NCBI RefSeq assembly: GCF_031455195.1
Contig: NZ_JAVDSH010000004.1
Span: forward strand, 400,469-464,468
From: Arthrobacter nitroguajacolicus_D
GTDB taxonomy: Bacteria > Actinomycetota > Actinomycetes > Actinomycetales > Micrococcaceae
Direction of reading: 5' to 3'
DNA length: 64,000 nucleotides
Shown: in pieces, positions 39,520 to 47,488 of the stretch
Numbering within the stretch: the stretch's first letter is position 1
How the letters are laid out: every line of letters starts with the position of its first letter
Position numbers and translations under genes: made by a program
Notes under the pieces: generated by a model
Database searches by the model: none
Told to the model about the DNA's origin: nothing
Seen by the model: the letters and a program-made list of their open reading frames with translations, nothing else

Positions 39520-40602
39520 CTACTCGGCGGACAACACCACTGTGAGGATCCGCCGCAGGCTCATGGCCACCGACGCCGGTGCGTTCACCGGGGACTGTCC
39601 CGCGGCGGCCTCGGCCACTGCATCGCTCAGCGCGGATATCGAGTCCTTCGCCTCCGTCAACAGGGTGCCGAGTTCATCCGATTCGCCGTCCCGCCAATGG
39701 TCAATGACCAGGGCCGTGGACTCCAAAGCGTCCGAAAGGCAGCCCACCAAGGCGTCGGGGATGACCGTCCCCGCGTCCTTCTCCCAGATGGCGCTCGCAA
39801 GGACGTCGGTGATGTCCTGGACGTGGAACGTGAGCCGTTCCAGCGTCCGTAAACCAGCCAGGTCCCCGGGCAAACGGGTTGCCAGGCGGCGGGAGCGGGG
39901 GTTCGCCTTGGCACTCAGTTCGGCTTGGTGGACGGCAGTCCGGACGCCGGCGGCCGTCAGGGAAAGGTCGTCGCTTCTGCTGGCCCACGCTTCATGGTCG
40001 GGGGGCCACGATTCCTCCATGGCCCGTGCCATGTCCTTGAGCTGCCGGGAGAGTGCGCCCTGGTGGCCGCTGATGGCGGGATCGATGTCGTCCAGGTGCA
40101 GCGGGGGAATCACCAACCAGTTCACGGCGAATCCCACCGTCACCCCCAGGGCCATTTGGAGGACGTACCCGAAGGAGAAGCCCTCTGCGTTCGAGCCGCC
40201 CAGCACCAGCACGAACAGTGCAGCCATGGGTATCCACTCCGAACCCGATCCCAGGCGTGGAAGTCCTCCGATCAGCACTCCCAGCCCTACCACCAATGCC
40301 ACGGAGAAGGAGTTGGGGTCCGCGACGGAGGTTACAACGAAAGCCATACCGATCCCAAGGACCAGGCCGGCAAGGCTTTGCAGGCCGTGTTTGGCGGAGT
40401 CCGCCACCGTGGGGTGCATGCTCACCAGTGCACCCAGCGGCGCGTAGTAGGGGTAGGCCGCGGCAGGACCGGGCATGTAGGGGGCAAGCCACCAGGCAAG
40501 GCCTGCGGCTAACGCTGTTTTGGCGGCGAACAGGAGCCGGTGTCTGGTGATGGTTTTCCGAAGCGCGGGAATCAGCCGCCGCCTGTAGGGCATATGGCTC
40601 AT
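39520..40602 (-). CDS. FUSC/aromatic-acid-exporter family membrane protein
   Basis: The 360-residue protein has about six membrane segments in the first half (ALAAGLAWWLAPYMPGPAAA; ALVVGLGVLIGGLPRLG; IPMAALFVLVLGGSNAEGF; GVTVGFAVNWLVIPPL), with YAPLGALVSMHPTVADS matching the FUSC signature region. A cytoplasmic helical domain follows (about 165-345). FUSC proteins are suspected aromatic-acid or phenolic exporters. Start is either ATG 40602 (MSHMPYRRR) or ATG 40593; a longer frame upstream overlaps non-coding sequence. It abuts the epimerase gene with no space. Confidence 0.83.
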   Translation of the reverse strand: MSHMPYRRRLIPALRKTITRHRLLFAAKTALAAGLAWWLAPYMPGPAAAYPYYAPLGALVSMHPTVADSAKHGLQSLAGLVLGIGMAFVVTSVADPNSFSVALVVGLGVLIGGLPRLGSGSEWIPMAALFVLVLGGSNAEGFSFGYVLQMALGVTVGFAVNWLVIPPLHLDDIDPAISGHQGALSRQLKDMARAMEESWPPDHEAWASRSDDLSLTAAGVRTAVHQAELSAKANPRSRRLATRLPGDLAGLRTLERLTFHVQDITDVLASAIWEKDAGTVIPDALVGCLSDALESTALVIDHWRDGESDELGTLLTEAKDSISALSDAVAEAAAGQSPVNAPASVAMSLRRILTVVLSAE

Positions 40603-40721
40603 CAGTCCCACGTTCGCAGGTATTGCTGCACGTGTCGAGCGGGAACATGCTGCATGTGGGGCAAACCATCTTTTCTGGATTCCGCGATTAGAACGGTGGC
40701 AAGCGGGTACACAACCATTGA

Positions 40722-40739
40722 TAGTAACGATACTTACTA
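40722..40739. promoter_or_regulatory. Candidate operator, TAGTAA-N6-TTACTA palindrome
   Basis: TAGTAACGATACTTACTA is a perfect 6+6 palindrome and extends by GA and TC to 8-bp arms. It lies 46 bp before the first ATG of the three-gene DUF3618 operon. Sites with the same spacing are at 7185 and 27008. This is the best copy of the three. Confidence 0.45.
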
Positions 40740-40785
40740 TCCCGGCTGCTGTCCGCAGCCTGCCAACTGTGGAAAGAGAGCGACA

Positions 40786-41775
40786 ATGACTGAGAGCCAA
40801 TCGCCGCAGGACGGAAGCTTCGCGGCACCAAGGAACGGCGGCACCGCGGGTACCGAACCGTTTACCGGAAGCTACCTGGACTCGCCGGACGTAGAATTCG
40901 ACACCGCAGGAACCACCACCAGCCCTTCCGGCACCGGAACTGACAGCTCCGGCAAGGTTGACGCTGCAAAGCATGAAGCCGCGGGAGTGGCCGGCGCCGT
41001 CGGTGATGCTGCCGGCGGAGTGGTCGATACCGCCAAGACCGAGGCTGGCCACGTGGCCCAGGAGGTCAAGGTGAACGCCCGGCAACTGCTCACCCAGACC
41101 AAGGGCGAGTTGTCCGACCAAGCACAGGCCCAGCAGCAGCGCGTTGCCGAAGGCCTGCGCTCCATCTCGGACGAACTGTCCACCATGGCCAATTCGACGG
41201 ATAACGGCGGTGTCGCCACGGACTTGGTCCAGCAAGCGGCCCAGCGTTCTTCGTCCATCGCCCAGTGGCTGGAGAGCCGGGATCCCGGTTCCCTGCTGGA
41301 CGAAGTCAAGGGGTTCGCCCGCCGCAAGCCCGGAACGTTCCTGTTGCTGGCCGCCGGAGCCGGTGTCCTCGCCGGTCGCCTGGGTCGTGGCATGGCAGGC
41401 GACGCCTCCGAATCCGCCTCAACCAGCGGCACTGCTGCTGCCGGGACGCCGCGGGCTGCGTATTACCCCACCCAGGGCGTGCCCTCCCAGGGCGGCGCCG
41501 TTACCCCGCCGGCCGTTGACCTGCCGGGACCCACCGCCACCACCGCGGGATACGGTTCAGCCACCACCACCGGGTACGACGCCGGAACCACCGGGTACGA
41601 CGCCGGAACCACCGGATACGACGCCGGAACCACCGGCGGCTACGACGGATCCACGCTTCCCTACCCGGAGACCGACGCCGGCGGCGTCAAGGCGCAGGGC
41701 GACCCGCTGGCCGGCCCCCTTGATCCCGACGGCCTTGAGCGCCCCGACGATCCCCAGTACGGAGGTCACCGATGA
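40786..41775 (+). CDS. Repeat-rich envelope-stress-like protein, first gene of the DUF3618 operon
   Basis: The 329-residue protein is rich in Ala, Gly, Thr and Ser. The middle (about 60-180) is a likely amphipathic helix (AAGVAGAVGDAAGGVVDTAK; ELSDQAQAQQQRVAEGLRSI), and RRKPGTFLLLAAGAGVLAGR (about 183-203) is a membrane segment. The tail is disordered and contains three 7-residue repeats YDAGTTG (21-bp units at 41572-41634). No enzyme motif is present. GGAAAGAGAG precedes the ATG. It overlaps the holin-X gene by ATGA. The helix plus single-span layout resembles DUF3618/YtxH-type proteins; role likely in envelope stability, by inference. Confidence 0.75.
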   Translation: MTESQSPQDGSFAAPRNGGTAGTEPFTGSYLDSPDVEFDTAGTTTSPSGTGTDSSGKVDAAKHEAAGVAGAVGDAAGGVVDTAKTEAGHVAQEVKVNARQLLTQTKGELSDQAQAQQQRVAEGLRSISDELSTMANSTDNGGVATDLVQQAAQRSSSIAQWLESRDPGSLLDEVKGFARRKPGTFLLLAAGAGVLAGRLGRGMAGDASESASTSGTAAAGTPRAAYYPTQGVPSQGGAVTPPAVDLPGPTATTAGYGSATTTGYDAGTTGYDAGTTGYDAGTTGGYDGSTLPYPETDAGGVKAQGDPLAGPLDPDGLERPDDPQYGGHR

Positions 41776-42206
41776 GTAGTCCTGCCGACCTGCCTCCCAC
41801 AACAACCGCGCACGAGAAGGCTGAAACCCTTCCCCTGGGCGAGCTGTTGAGCGACCTGACGCGCGACGTTTCCACGTTGATGCGCCAGGAAGTGGAGCTG
41901 GCCAAGGCGGAACTCAAGGAGTCCGCCACCAAGGCTGGCAAGGGCGCGGGAATGCTGGGCGGTGCAGCTTACGCCGGCCACATCACCGTGCTGTTCCTGT
42001 CCATTGCCCTCTGGTGGGCTTTGGGCCAGCTCATTGGCCTCGGATGGTCCGCCGTTGTTGTGGCGGTTATCTGGGGCATCGTCGCTGCCGTGCTGGCCTC
42101 CATGGGCCGCAAGGAACTGAAGACCATCAACGGCATGCCGCGTACGGCCGAAACCGTCAAGGAAATACCCCCCGCTTTGAAACCGAACACTGAGGAGACA
42201 CGATGA
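41772..42206 (+). CDS. Phage holin family protein (actinobacterial holin-X/DUF1469)
   Basis: The 144-residue protein has an N-terminal amphipathic helix (LSDLTRDVSTLMRQEVELAK, AELKESATKAGKGAG) and two membrane segments (AYAGHITVLFLSIALWWALG; LGWSAVVVAVIWGIVAAVLA). This is the DUF1469 layout, once named for phage holins but common in chromosomal envelope-stress operons; no phage genes are near. It overlaps both neighbours by ATGA, so the three genes are translationally coupled. Confidence 0.9.
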   Translation: MSSPADLPPTTTAHEKAETLPLGELLSDLTRDVSTLMRQEVELAKAELKESATKAGKGAGMLGGAAYAGHITVLFLSIALWWALGQLIGLGWSAVVVAVIWGIVAAVLASMGRKELKTINGMPRTAETVKEIPPALKPNTEETR

Positions 42207-42799
42207 CGCAGAACCCCGACGCCCTGCGCGCCGATATCGAAGAAACTCGCCGGCGGCTGAGCACCAACGTTGACGCCGTGGCGGACAAAGTCACCCCGTC
42301 GCACATCGTCAACCGCCGGGTGGACAGGATGAAGACGGCCGTGTTCGGTGCCCGTGACGACGTCCAGGACCGTGCCGGTGACGTAGCCCACCGCGCCGGG
42401 GACGCTGTTTCCGGCGTAGCCAGCAACGTGTCCGGTGCCGTCTCGGATCTGGGCGACGCGCCGCAGGTGTTGAAGAGCAAGGCCCAAGGCAGCCCGATCG
42501 CCGCGGGGCTCATCGCCTTCGGCGCAGGCCTCCTGGTGTCCGCGCTCTTCCCGCCGTCGGAGAAGGAACGCGAAGCGGCCCACGCCCTCAAGGACGCGGC
42601 CCAGCCCTTGACCGACGAATTGAGCCACGCTGCGCAGGAAGTGGCCGAGCACCTCAAGGAACCTGCCCAGGACGCGATGCAGAACGTCAAGGACAGCGCC
42701 ACCGAGGCCGCGGCAAACGTCAAGGACGAAGGGCAGGCCGCGGCCGCCGACGTTCAGGACCGCGCCACCGCAGCAAAGGACAACGTCAGCAACCAGTAA
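42203..42799 (+). CDS. DUF3618 domain protein
   Basis: The 198-residue protein opens with the DUF3618 signature (DALRADIEETRRRLSTNVDA, VADKVTPSHIVNRRVDRMK). A predicted membrane segment SPIAAGLIAFGAGLLVSALF lies near residue 95, and the long C-terminal helix is rich in Ala, Asp and Lys (AAANVKDEGQAAAADVQDRA) in LEA-like fashion. It is the last gene of the operon; a strong terminator follows after 15 bp. Similar operons are linked to osmotic or envelope stress in actinobacteria, as the TAGTAA site upstream may suggest. Confidence 0.9.
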   Translation: MTQNPDALRADIEETRRRLSTNVDAVADKVTPSHIVNRRVDRMKTAVFGARDDVQDRAGDVAHRAGDAVSGVASNVSGAVSDLGDAPQVLKSKAQGSPIAAGLIAFGAGLLVSALFPPSEKEREAAHALKDAAQPLTDELSHAAQEVAEHLKEPAQDAMQNVKDSATEAAANVKDEGQAAAADVQDRATAAKDNVSNQ

Positions 42800-42814
42800 C
42801 CAGCAGGCTCACCC

Positions 42815-42876
42815 AACTGAGTGACAGCAAACGCCCTTCTGACCGTTCTGAAGGGCGTTAGCTGTCACTCAGTTTT
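42815..42876 (+). terminator. Terminator of the DUF3618 operon
   Basis: A two-part stem (AACTGAGTGACAGC with GCTGTCACTCAGTT, then ACGCCCTTC with GAAGGGCGT) of more than 22 bp closes a 10-base loop. TTTT follows on the plus strand; the symmetrical arms also give AAAAC on the other strand, so it may serve the convergent SatD-like gene too. Confidence 0.85.
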
Positions 42877-42891
42877 GCTTTAAGGGGTGCG

Positions 42892-43491
42892 TCAGCGCAC
42901 TTCCAGGATCATTTGCAGCAAACGTGCGGCGGCCGGACGGGCGGCATGCTCTTCGGCCCATTGTGCGCGGGCCAGCGTCTTGCTGACGGCTTGGGTGGAG
43001 ATGCCAAGTTCCTGCGCAACCGCCTTCTGCTGGCCCCGGACGCCAGGCGTCAACAGGTCCAGCACACGCCATTCCGCGGCGCTTCGGTGCTGCACGATGT
43101 GTCCGAGGAGCCGCAACACAGCCTCGGCTTCGGAGGCCAGCGCCGTGAGGGGGCCGTCCACCGCCACTGGAATCCGTTCCTTGCCGTTGCGCAAACGGTC
43201 CACAGCCCGGCGGGCATATACGAGTCCATGGCCGGAAGCATCCCTGACCAGGTTGGGCAACGGCTCGTTGATCGGCCCCACCCCGATCCCCACGTACCAC
43301 TGGCTGGACCGAAGGGCGATCAACGCCGTCTCCACGGCCTGATGGCTGGACTCGACAATGCCCTGCACTTCATCCTCCACCGAACGGTCGAAATCCAACC
43401 GCGCTGGAATGTGGCGAAGGTCCTTGAGCAACTGGGGCACAAGGTCGCCGTCGCGGCGGCTGTCGCGTTGGTTGATGGTGAGAGTGAACAT
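42892..43491 (-). CDS. SatD-like protein with C-terminal HTH
   Basis: The 199-residue protein has an N-terminal alpha/beta part (about 1-130) and a C-terminal helix-turn-helix: RGQQKAVAQELGISTQAVSK, then TLARAQWAEEH. The layout, with the WYVGIGVGPI strand and a late HTH after WRVLDLLTPG, fits SatD family proteins. Their role is poorly defined; a DNA-binding regulator is the simplest reading. It stands alone between the DUF3618 operon terminator and the WXG operon. ATG 43491 lacks an obvious Shine-Dalgarno. Confidence 0.65.
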   Translation of the reverse strand: MFTLTINQRDSRRDGDLVPQLLKDLRHIPARLDFDRSVEDEVQGIVESSHQAVETALIALRSSQWYVGIGVGPINEPLPNLVRDASGHGLVYARRAVDRLRNGKERIPVAVDGPLTALASEAEAVLRLLGHIVQHRSAAEWRVLDLLTPGVRGQQKAVAQELGISTQAVSKTLARAQWAEEHAARPAAARLLQMILEVR

Positions 43492-43572
43492 AGTGGATCA
43501 CATGCTACCGGCTGGTAGCGCCTCTGCAAGGGGAAAATCTGCCTGTTACTTTGTCCGGAGCGGCGCTTCCGG

Positions 43573-44208
43573 CTAGCCCAGTGCGGTGCGTTCGGTCAGC
43601 ACGACGGCGGGCAGCGCGCCTGCCGCCGCAAGGTCGGCGCCGGGTATACCAGCGTGGCGCAAGGAGGTGTGGACAGCTCCCACCATGGCTTCCAGGTCTT
43701 CGTTCGTGGCGAACACCCAGAAGGTTTCGCGTGCCCGGAACACCAGTGCGTTGACTCCGCCTGCTCCCAGCGACACCTTCTGCTTGGCCACCAGGCGCCG
43801 GTCCGGATCGGTGCCGTCCACAGTGGTCACCACTTTGAGGGATGCGGGAGCGATATCAGCCCACGGGAACACCAGCAGCGTGTGTTTCTGGGAGTATCTG
43901 GCAACCATCCCGCCGTCGAACACCAGCAGCTTCCGGAAGCTGCCCAGGAAGGTCATGGACCACAGCACCAACCCAGTGAGGATGCTGGTCAGGACAAAGA
44001 AGAGGGGATCGTTGAAGTGGCCGGCCTCCCGCGTCGAGCGGATGGGGCTGATGAACTCGGCGATGGTCCCGAACACGAACCCCACCACCAGGCAAGGGAC
44101 CAGCATCTTCCAGAAGATGCGCCTGGAAGCTGCCACGTAGCGGAGCCGCCCAAGCTGGGGCTCCAGCCGTCGCTCAACGCGGCGGACCAGCCAGTTACGG
44201 CCGTGCAT
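43573..44208 (-). CDS. Membrane protein, last gene of the WXG operon
   Basis: The 211-residue protein has a basic N-terminus (NWLVRRVERRLEPQLGR), two membrane helices (FWKMLVPCLVVGFVFGTIAE; PLFFVLTSILTGLVLWSMTF) and a soluble, strand-rich C-terminal half (about 100-200) with KHTLLVFPWADI and ETFWVFATNED, reminiscent of PH-like folds. No family name is safe. ATG 44208 lies 14 bp inside the upstream RDD gene; longer frames upstream are not coding. In a WXG effector operon, a two-helix protein could be immunity or accessory, which is inference. Confidence 0.68.
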   Translation of the reverse strand: MHGRNWLVRRVERRLEPQLGRLRYVAASRRIFWKMLVPCLVVGFVFGTIAEFISPIRSTREAGHFNDPLFFVLTSILTGLVLWSMTFLGSFRKLLVFDGGMVARYSQKHTLLVFPWADIAPASLKVVTTVDGTDPDRRLVAKQKVSLGAGGVNALVFRARETFWVFATNEDLEAMVGAVHTSLRHAGIPGADLAAAGALPAVVLTERTALG

Positions 44209-44830
44209 CCGGGCGCTGGCCGTAAAGGTTGGGGAGGTTCTCCTGCTCCGCGGCTGCGGCTTTTTGGGCAGCGGCAGCTTTGGGATCAGTAACCGGCGGC
44301 ATGCCCTGGGCCAAGCCCGAGCGGCGGTCCACAGCGGCGAACTTAGGGTCCCATGTGTCGCCGGATCCGCCACTGAAGGCTGCGGCGATGACCATCACCA
44401 CGAAGAAAGGGAAGAAGGACCAGCAAATAGCCCGCCAACCACCCAACCAGGCACCCGCCGTCGTGCCATCCTTGATCCGCACCGACCGCATGCCCGCAGC
44501 AGCGTCGCCGACGCTTCCCACGGTGCCCCAGATCATGCCGTAAACAAACAGGCCAACAAACCAGAGGGCAACATACAGGGTCAGCCACAGGCCGTCGTTG
44601 TAGCCCAGGGCCGAGCCGCTGTTCATCATGGATTCGCGCACCACTGCGAGGATCACGGCCAGGACCGCGTACCCGGCGAGGAAAACGATCGCGTCCAGGA
44701 CCCGGCCCCAGAAGTGGGCGCTTCCCGAAGCTTTGACGAAGTACGCTCCGGTGTCGGGATGGCGGCGTACGGGACGACCGTTGGCGGCGTCAACCAGTCC
44801 GGTAGCGGTGGTGGACTTCGGATTGCTCAT
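44195..44830 (-). CDS. RDD family membrane protein
   Basis: The 211-residue protein has an RDD domain: FWGRVLDAIVFLAGYAVLAV with the Arg-Asp pair in helix 1, WLTLYVALWFVGLFVYGMIW, TVGSVGDAAAGMRSVRIKDG and RAICWSFFPFFVVMVIAAAF. The Ala/Gln-rich C-terminal tail is cytoplasmic. RDD proteins often accompany secretion or transport systems, substrate unknown. ATG 44830 (MSNPKSTTATG) is preferred to a longer Pro-rich frame. It overlaps the next gene by 14 bp and lies 46 bp downstream of the EspG-like gene. Confidence 0.82.
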   Translation of the reverse strand: MSNPKSTTATGLVDAANGRPVRRHPDTGAYFVKASGSAHFWGRVLDAIVFLAGYAVLAVILAVVRESMMNSGSALGYNDGLWLTLYVALWFVGLFVYGMIWGTVGSVGDAAAGMRSVRIKDGTTAGAWLGGWRAICWSFFPFFVVMVIAAAFSGGSGDTWDPKFAAVDRRSGLAQGMPPVTDPKAAAAQKAAAAEQENLPNLYGQRPDARP

Positions 44831-44876
44831 GAGGGGCTTTCGGCTCGACGGCGGTGTGCGGCGTGGGTGCGGATCG

Positions 44877-45653
44877 TCAGGCCAGTCCGGCGAGTCCGCC
44901 CAGGACGCTGGCCAGGGATGCCTGGGATGTTTCCTTGAGCTCAAGGGTGACGGTCTCGTCGGTTACCCGGGGTGTCAGGACGTGCACGCCCGACGGGCCG
45001 GTATAGACGGTGACGGTGGGGAACTCGTCCGTGTCGGCATTGAATGCAACGACGTTGCTGGCCGCCTGGGTGTCCGCGAGTGCTGTGGCCGCGTGTTCCT
45101 CGAACTGGGGTTCCGTGTACACGGCAGCGTCGGTGTCGCGGTTGGCTGCCTTTTCCGGGTCCACGAATTCGGCCAGCCGGGGCACCAACTGGTCGCGCGT
45201 CACGGCGGTGAAGCCATGCAGCCCGCCCTCGTCCACTTCTTCGAGCAGGACGCCGTCGTCGTGGAGGTAGCCGTACAACCAGCGCTTGCCGGTGGATACC
45301 GTGCGCTCAATCGAGATCACACTGCTGCCGCTGCGCCGCAACGTCAGCGCACCGGTGATGTCCTCGGTTGCGTGGAGGCGGGAGGGCTCGGCCTCGCCCT
45401 CGAAGATCACCGGGTACACGAGCTCCTTGGCGAGCAGGCCACGCAAGGCGACGGCACACATCAGTTCTTTGTTGGCATCCTGGGCAGAGAGCCAGGGCGT
45501 GGCCACCAGTTGCTCATGTTGGACGCCGTCCAGGGCCACCACTTCTTCGTCGGTCAACGTGGGCAGCGCCGTTCCTGTGGCACTGGCTGATGCCAGTACC
45601 CTGGCTGCGGCCTCTATGTCCCGCTGGGTCCATTTCATGGTGCTGGTGGTCAT
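44877..45653 (-). CDS. EspG-like partner of the WXG-domain protein
   Basis: The 258-residue soluble protein has an alpha/beta layout and the features LTDEEVVALDGVQHEQLV, SVISIERTVSTGKRWLYGYL and HGFTAVTRDQLVPRLAEF. These agree loosely with EspG-type chaperones of ESX secretion substrates, but the similarity is judged by eye. It has no membrane segment or signal. Its start overlaps the stop of the WXG gene (4 bp), so the two proteins are made together, as expected for a chaperone-substrate or toxin-partner pair. Unknown is the safest formal label. Confidence 0.55.
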   Translation of the reverse strand: MTTSTMKWTQRDIEAAARVLASASATGTALPTLTDEEVVALDGVQHEQLVATPWLSAQDANKELMCAVALRGLLAKELVYPVIFEGEAEPSRLHATEDITGALTLRRSGSSVISIERTVSTGKRWLYGYLHDDGVLLEEVDEGGLHGFTAVTRDQLVPRLAEFVDPEKAANRDTDAAVYTEPQFEEHAATALADTQAASNVVAFNADTDEFPTVTVYTGPSGVHVLTPRVTDETVTLELKETSQASLASVLGGLAGLA

Positions 45654-46630
45654 CCGAATATCCCTCCGACAAAGTTTCCAACTGACTTGGCGGCATTACC
45701 GACCCCGTCTGCCACCTTACTGCCTACGTCCTTGGCGAAGCCGGCCACTTCCTTGGCACCGTCGGCAATGTAACTGCCGGGGTTCCGCGCGAAGTTGGAG
45801 ATGGAGTCCCAGTTGTCGGCCACGAGGTTACCCAGGGCCCAGGCCCCGGCAACAATGCCTGCGCCGATGACAATGGGCGCACCGATGGGTCCCAGCAGTG
45901 CTGCGCCACCGGCGGTCATGAGCATGATGCTACCCACGCCGCCCACCACGGACAGGCCGCCGGCCACCCGGTCACCCGTACCGCGCCAGCCGTCATGCTC
46001 CGGGTTGATCATGTCGCTGATGCCCCCCACGATGTTCAGCGGGGCGGCCAATGCGCCCGCGACGCGGAGGCCCTTGGAGAACTTGCTCGCATCCTGGAAC
46101 GCCTGGCTGTAAGGGATGTTGGCTTTGAGGTCCGTGAGGACATCGGTGACCTTCTCGCCGTTGCGCAGCGCTGTGAGGGCATCTCGGACCACCGTTCCAC
46201 CTGCGCGCCAGTTAGTCAGGACTTCACGGGTCTTGACCCATTCCGCATGGCCCAGCTTGCCGTACTTGTAGGCAGTCCAGAGCTGCGCGGCCAGGTCCTT
46301 GACGCCCATGCCGCTGTCGTAGACGTCCTTCAAGACTCCAGCCGACGTGCCCGAGCCGTCATTGTGGCTGGCGAATTCCTGCTGGTTGGCGTGCTTTTTC
46401 AGCTGGCTCGCGTTTTCCCGCAGCATGTTGGCGGCCTTCATCAGGCTCTGCCGGTGCTGGCTGTTCCAATCGCCCTTGAACACCGTGGCGTCCCTGCCCT
46501 GCCACGCCGTCGCGGAGTTAATGGCGTTGGACAATTGAGTGCCCTGCAGGCTGATGGCGTCGGCGGCCTTGCCCATCACGCCCGCCAGACTGCGAAGCTG
46601 CGCGATGTCCGCGCCGTAAAACCCAGCCAT
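45650..46630 (-). CDS. WXG100-domain secreted protein with hydrophobic C-terminus
   Basis: The 326-residue protein begins with a WXG100-like helical hairpin (about 1-100; AQLRSLAGVMGKAADAISLQ, TAWQGRDATVFKGDWNSQHR with W-x-G). After a linker, residues about 195-280 are glycine/alanine-rich and hydrophobic (SVVGGVGSIMLMTAGGAALL, GPIGAPIVIGAGIVAGAWAL), with glycine zippers; the tail is amphipathic. It is a likely type VII secretion substrate. A membrane-inserting C-terminus recalls pore-forming effectors, but that is inference. ATG 46630 has AGGGGG upstream. No secretion ATPase lies in the window. Confidence 0.75.
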   Translation of the reverse strand: MAGFYGADIAQLRSLAGVMGKAADAISLQGTQLSNAINSATAWQGRDATVFKGDWNSQHRQSLMKAANMLRENASQLKKHANQQEFASHNDGSGTSAGVLKDVYDSGMGVKDLAAQLWTAYKYGKLGHAEWVKTREVLTNWRAGGTVVRDALTALRNGEKVTDVLTDLKANIPYSQAFQDASKFSKGLRVAGALAAPLNIVGGISDMINPEHDGWRGTGDRVAGGLSVVGGVGSIMLMTAGGAALLGPIGAPIVIGAGIVAGAWALGNLVADNWDSISNFARNPGSYIADGAKEVAGFAKDVGSKVADGVGNAAKSVGNFVGGIFG

Positions 46631-46724
46631 GAGGAACCCCCTGTGTGCATGCATCGAAAAGTCTCGTCCCAGCCTAGGGGGACCAGCGGCATGTCGCGAT
46701 GGGGAGCGCTGCCCATCGTTGCTT

Positions 46725-46777
46725 AAAGAACGACGGCGGCTGGTGGGGTTCACGGGGAACCGCACCAGCCGCCGTCG
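46725..46777 (-). terminator. Intrinsic terminator of ppa
   Basis: On the minus strand, 10 bp after the ppa stop, CGACGGCGGCTGGTG pairs with CACCAGCCGCCGTCG (15 bp) and is followed by TTCTTT. Orientation and position fit termination of ppa before the WXG operon. Confidence 0.85.
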
Positions 46778-46786
46778 AGCGTTAAA

Positions 46787-47278
46787 TCAGTGTCCCGCAG
46801 CCGGAACGTAGCGCTTGATGGAAGCTTCCAGCTCGGCTTCGGCGGCGGCGCGGTCGCCCCAGCCCTCAGCCTTGACCCACTTGCCGGGCTCCAGGTCCTT
46901 GTAGCGCGTGAAGAAGTGCTCGATTTCCTTGATCAGGAATTCGCTGACATCGCTGACTTCCTGGATGTGGTCGAAGCGTGCGTCAACGGGAACGCAAAGG
47001 ACCTTGGCATCTCCGCCGCCGTCGTCAGTCATGTTGAAGACACCGATGGGGCGGGACTCAACGATGACGCCCGGGTGGAGGTCGAAGTCCTGGAGGAGCA
47101 CCAGTGCGTCCAAGGGATCGCCGTCTTCGCCCAGCGTGTTCTCGAAGAAACCGTAGTGCGTGGGGTACTGCATGGAGGTGAACAGGACGCGGTCCAGGCG
47201 GACACGGCCGGTTTCGTGGTCAACTTCGTACTTGACGCGCGATCCCTTGGGGATCTCGATGGTCACGTCGTGCTTCAT
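46787..47278 (-). CDS. ppa: Inorganic pyrophosphatase
   Basis: The 163-residue family I enzyme hydrolyses pyrophosphate and pulls biosynthetic reactions forward. Signatures are EIPKGSRVKYEVDHETGRVR, YGFFENTLGEDGDPLDALVL (the D-x-D-P-x-D metal site) and DDGGGDAKVLCVPVDARFDH, then KDLEPGKWVKAEGW. Length and all metal ligands match the family. GAGCATTCC lies before the ATG. It is divergent from dacB over 210 bp. Confidence 0.96.
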   Translation of the reverse strand: MKHDVTIEIPKGSRVKYEVDHETGRVRLDRVLFTSMQYPTHYGFFENTLGEDGDPLDALVLLQDFDLHPGVIVESRPIGVFNMTDDGGGDAKVLCVPVDARFDHIQEVSDVSEFLIKEIEHFFTRYKDLEPGKWVKAEGWGDRAAAEAELEASIKRYVPAAGH

Positions 47279-47488
47279 GGAATGCTCCTTGACGGGTGTG
47301 GGTGGGGCGTCGCTCCGCCGAAGCGGCCGTCACGGGTGACGGTGCCTCAGGCAGGCTGCTCAGCCCGGGGCTGGCGGCAGGCAAAAATAGCAGCCGGTGC
47401 TGCCGACTACTATTGAGGATATAGCGAGAGGCCCGGGTTTCTTGAACCGGCGGGGACATTTCAGGACTGACAGGACCAAGCAACTTCC

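Noticed and set aside
40705..40710. GGGTAC as a SigB/SigF -10 element, also seen on the minus strand near 26990
   Set aside because: No GTTT-like -35 is found at the right distance in either place, so the hexamer alone is not enough.
41772..42206. Phage holin as evidence of a prophage
   Set aside because: The DUF1469 family is common in chromosomal envelope operons and no other phage gene is nearby.
44877..46630. A complete type VII secretion locus
   Set aside because: No EccC-type ATPase, EccB, EccD or mycosin gene is present; only a putative substrate and partners are seen.
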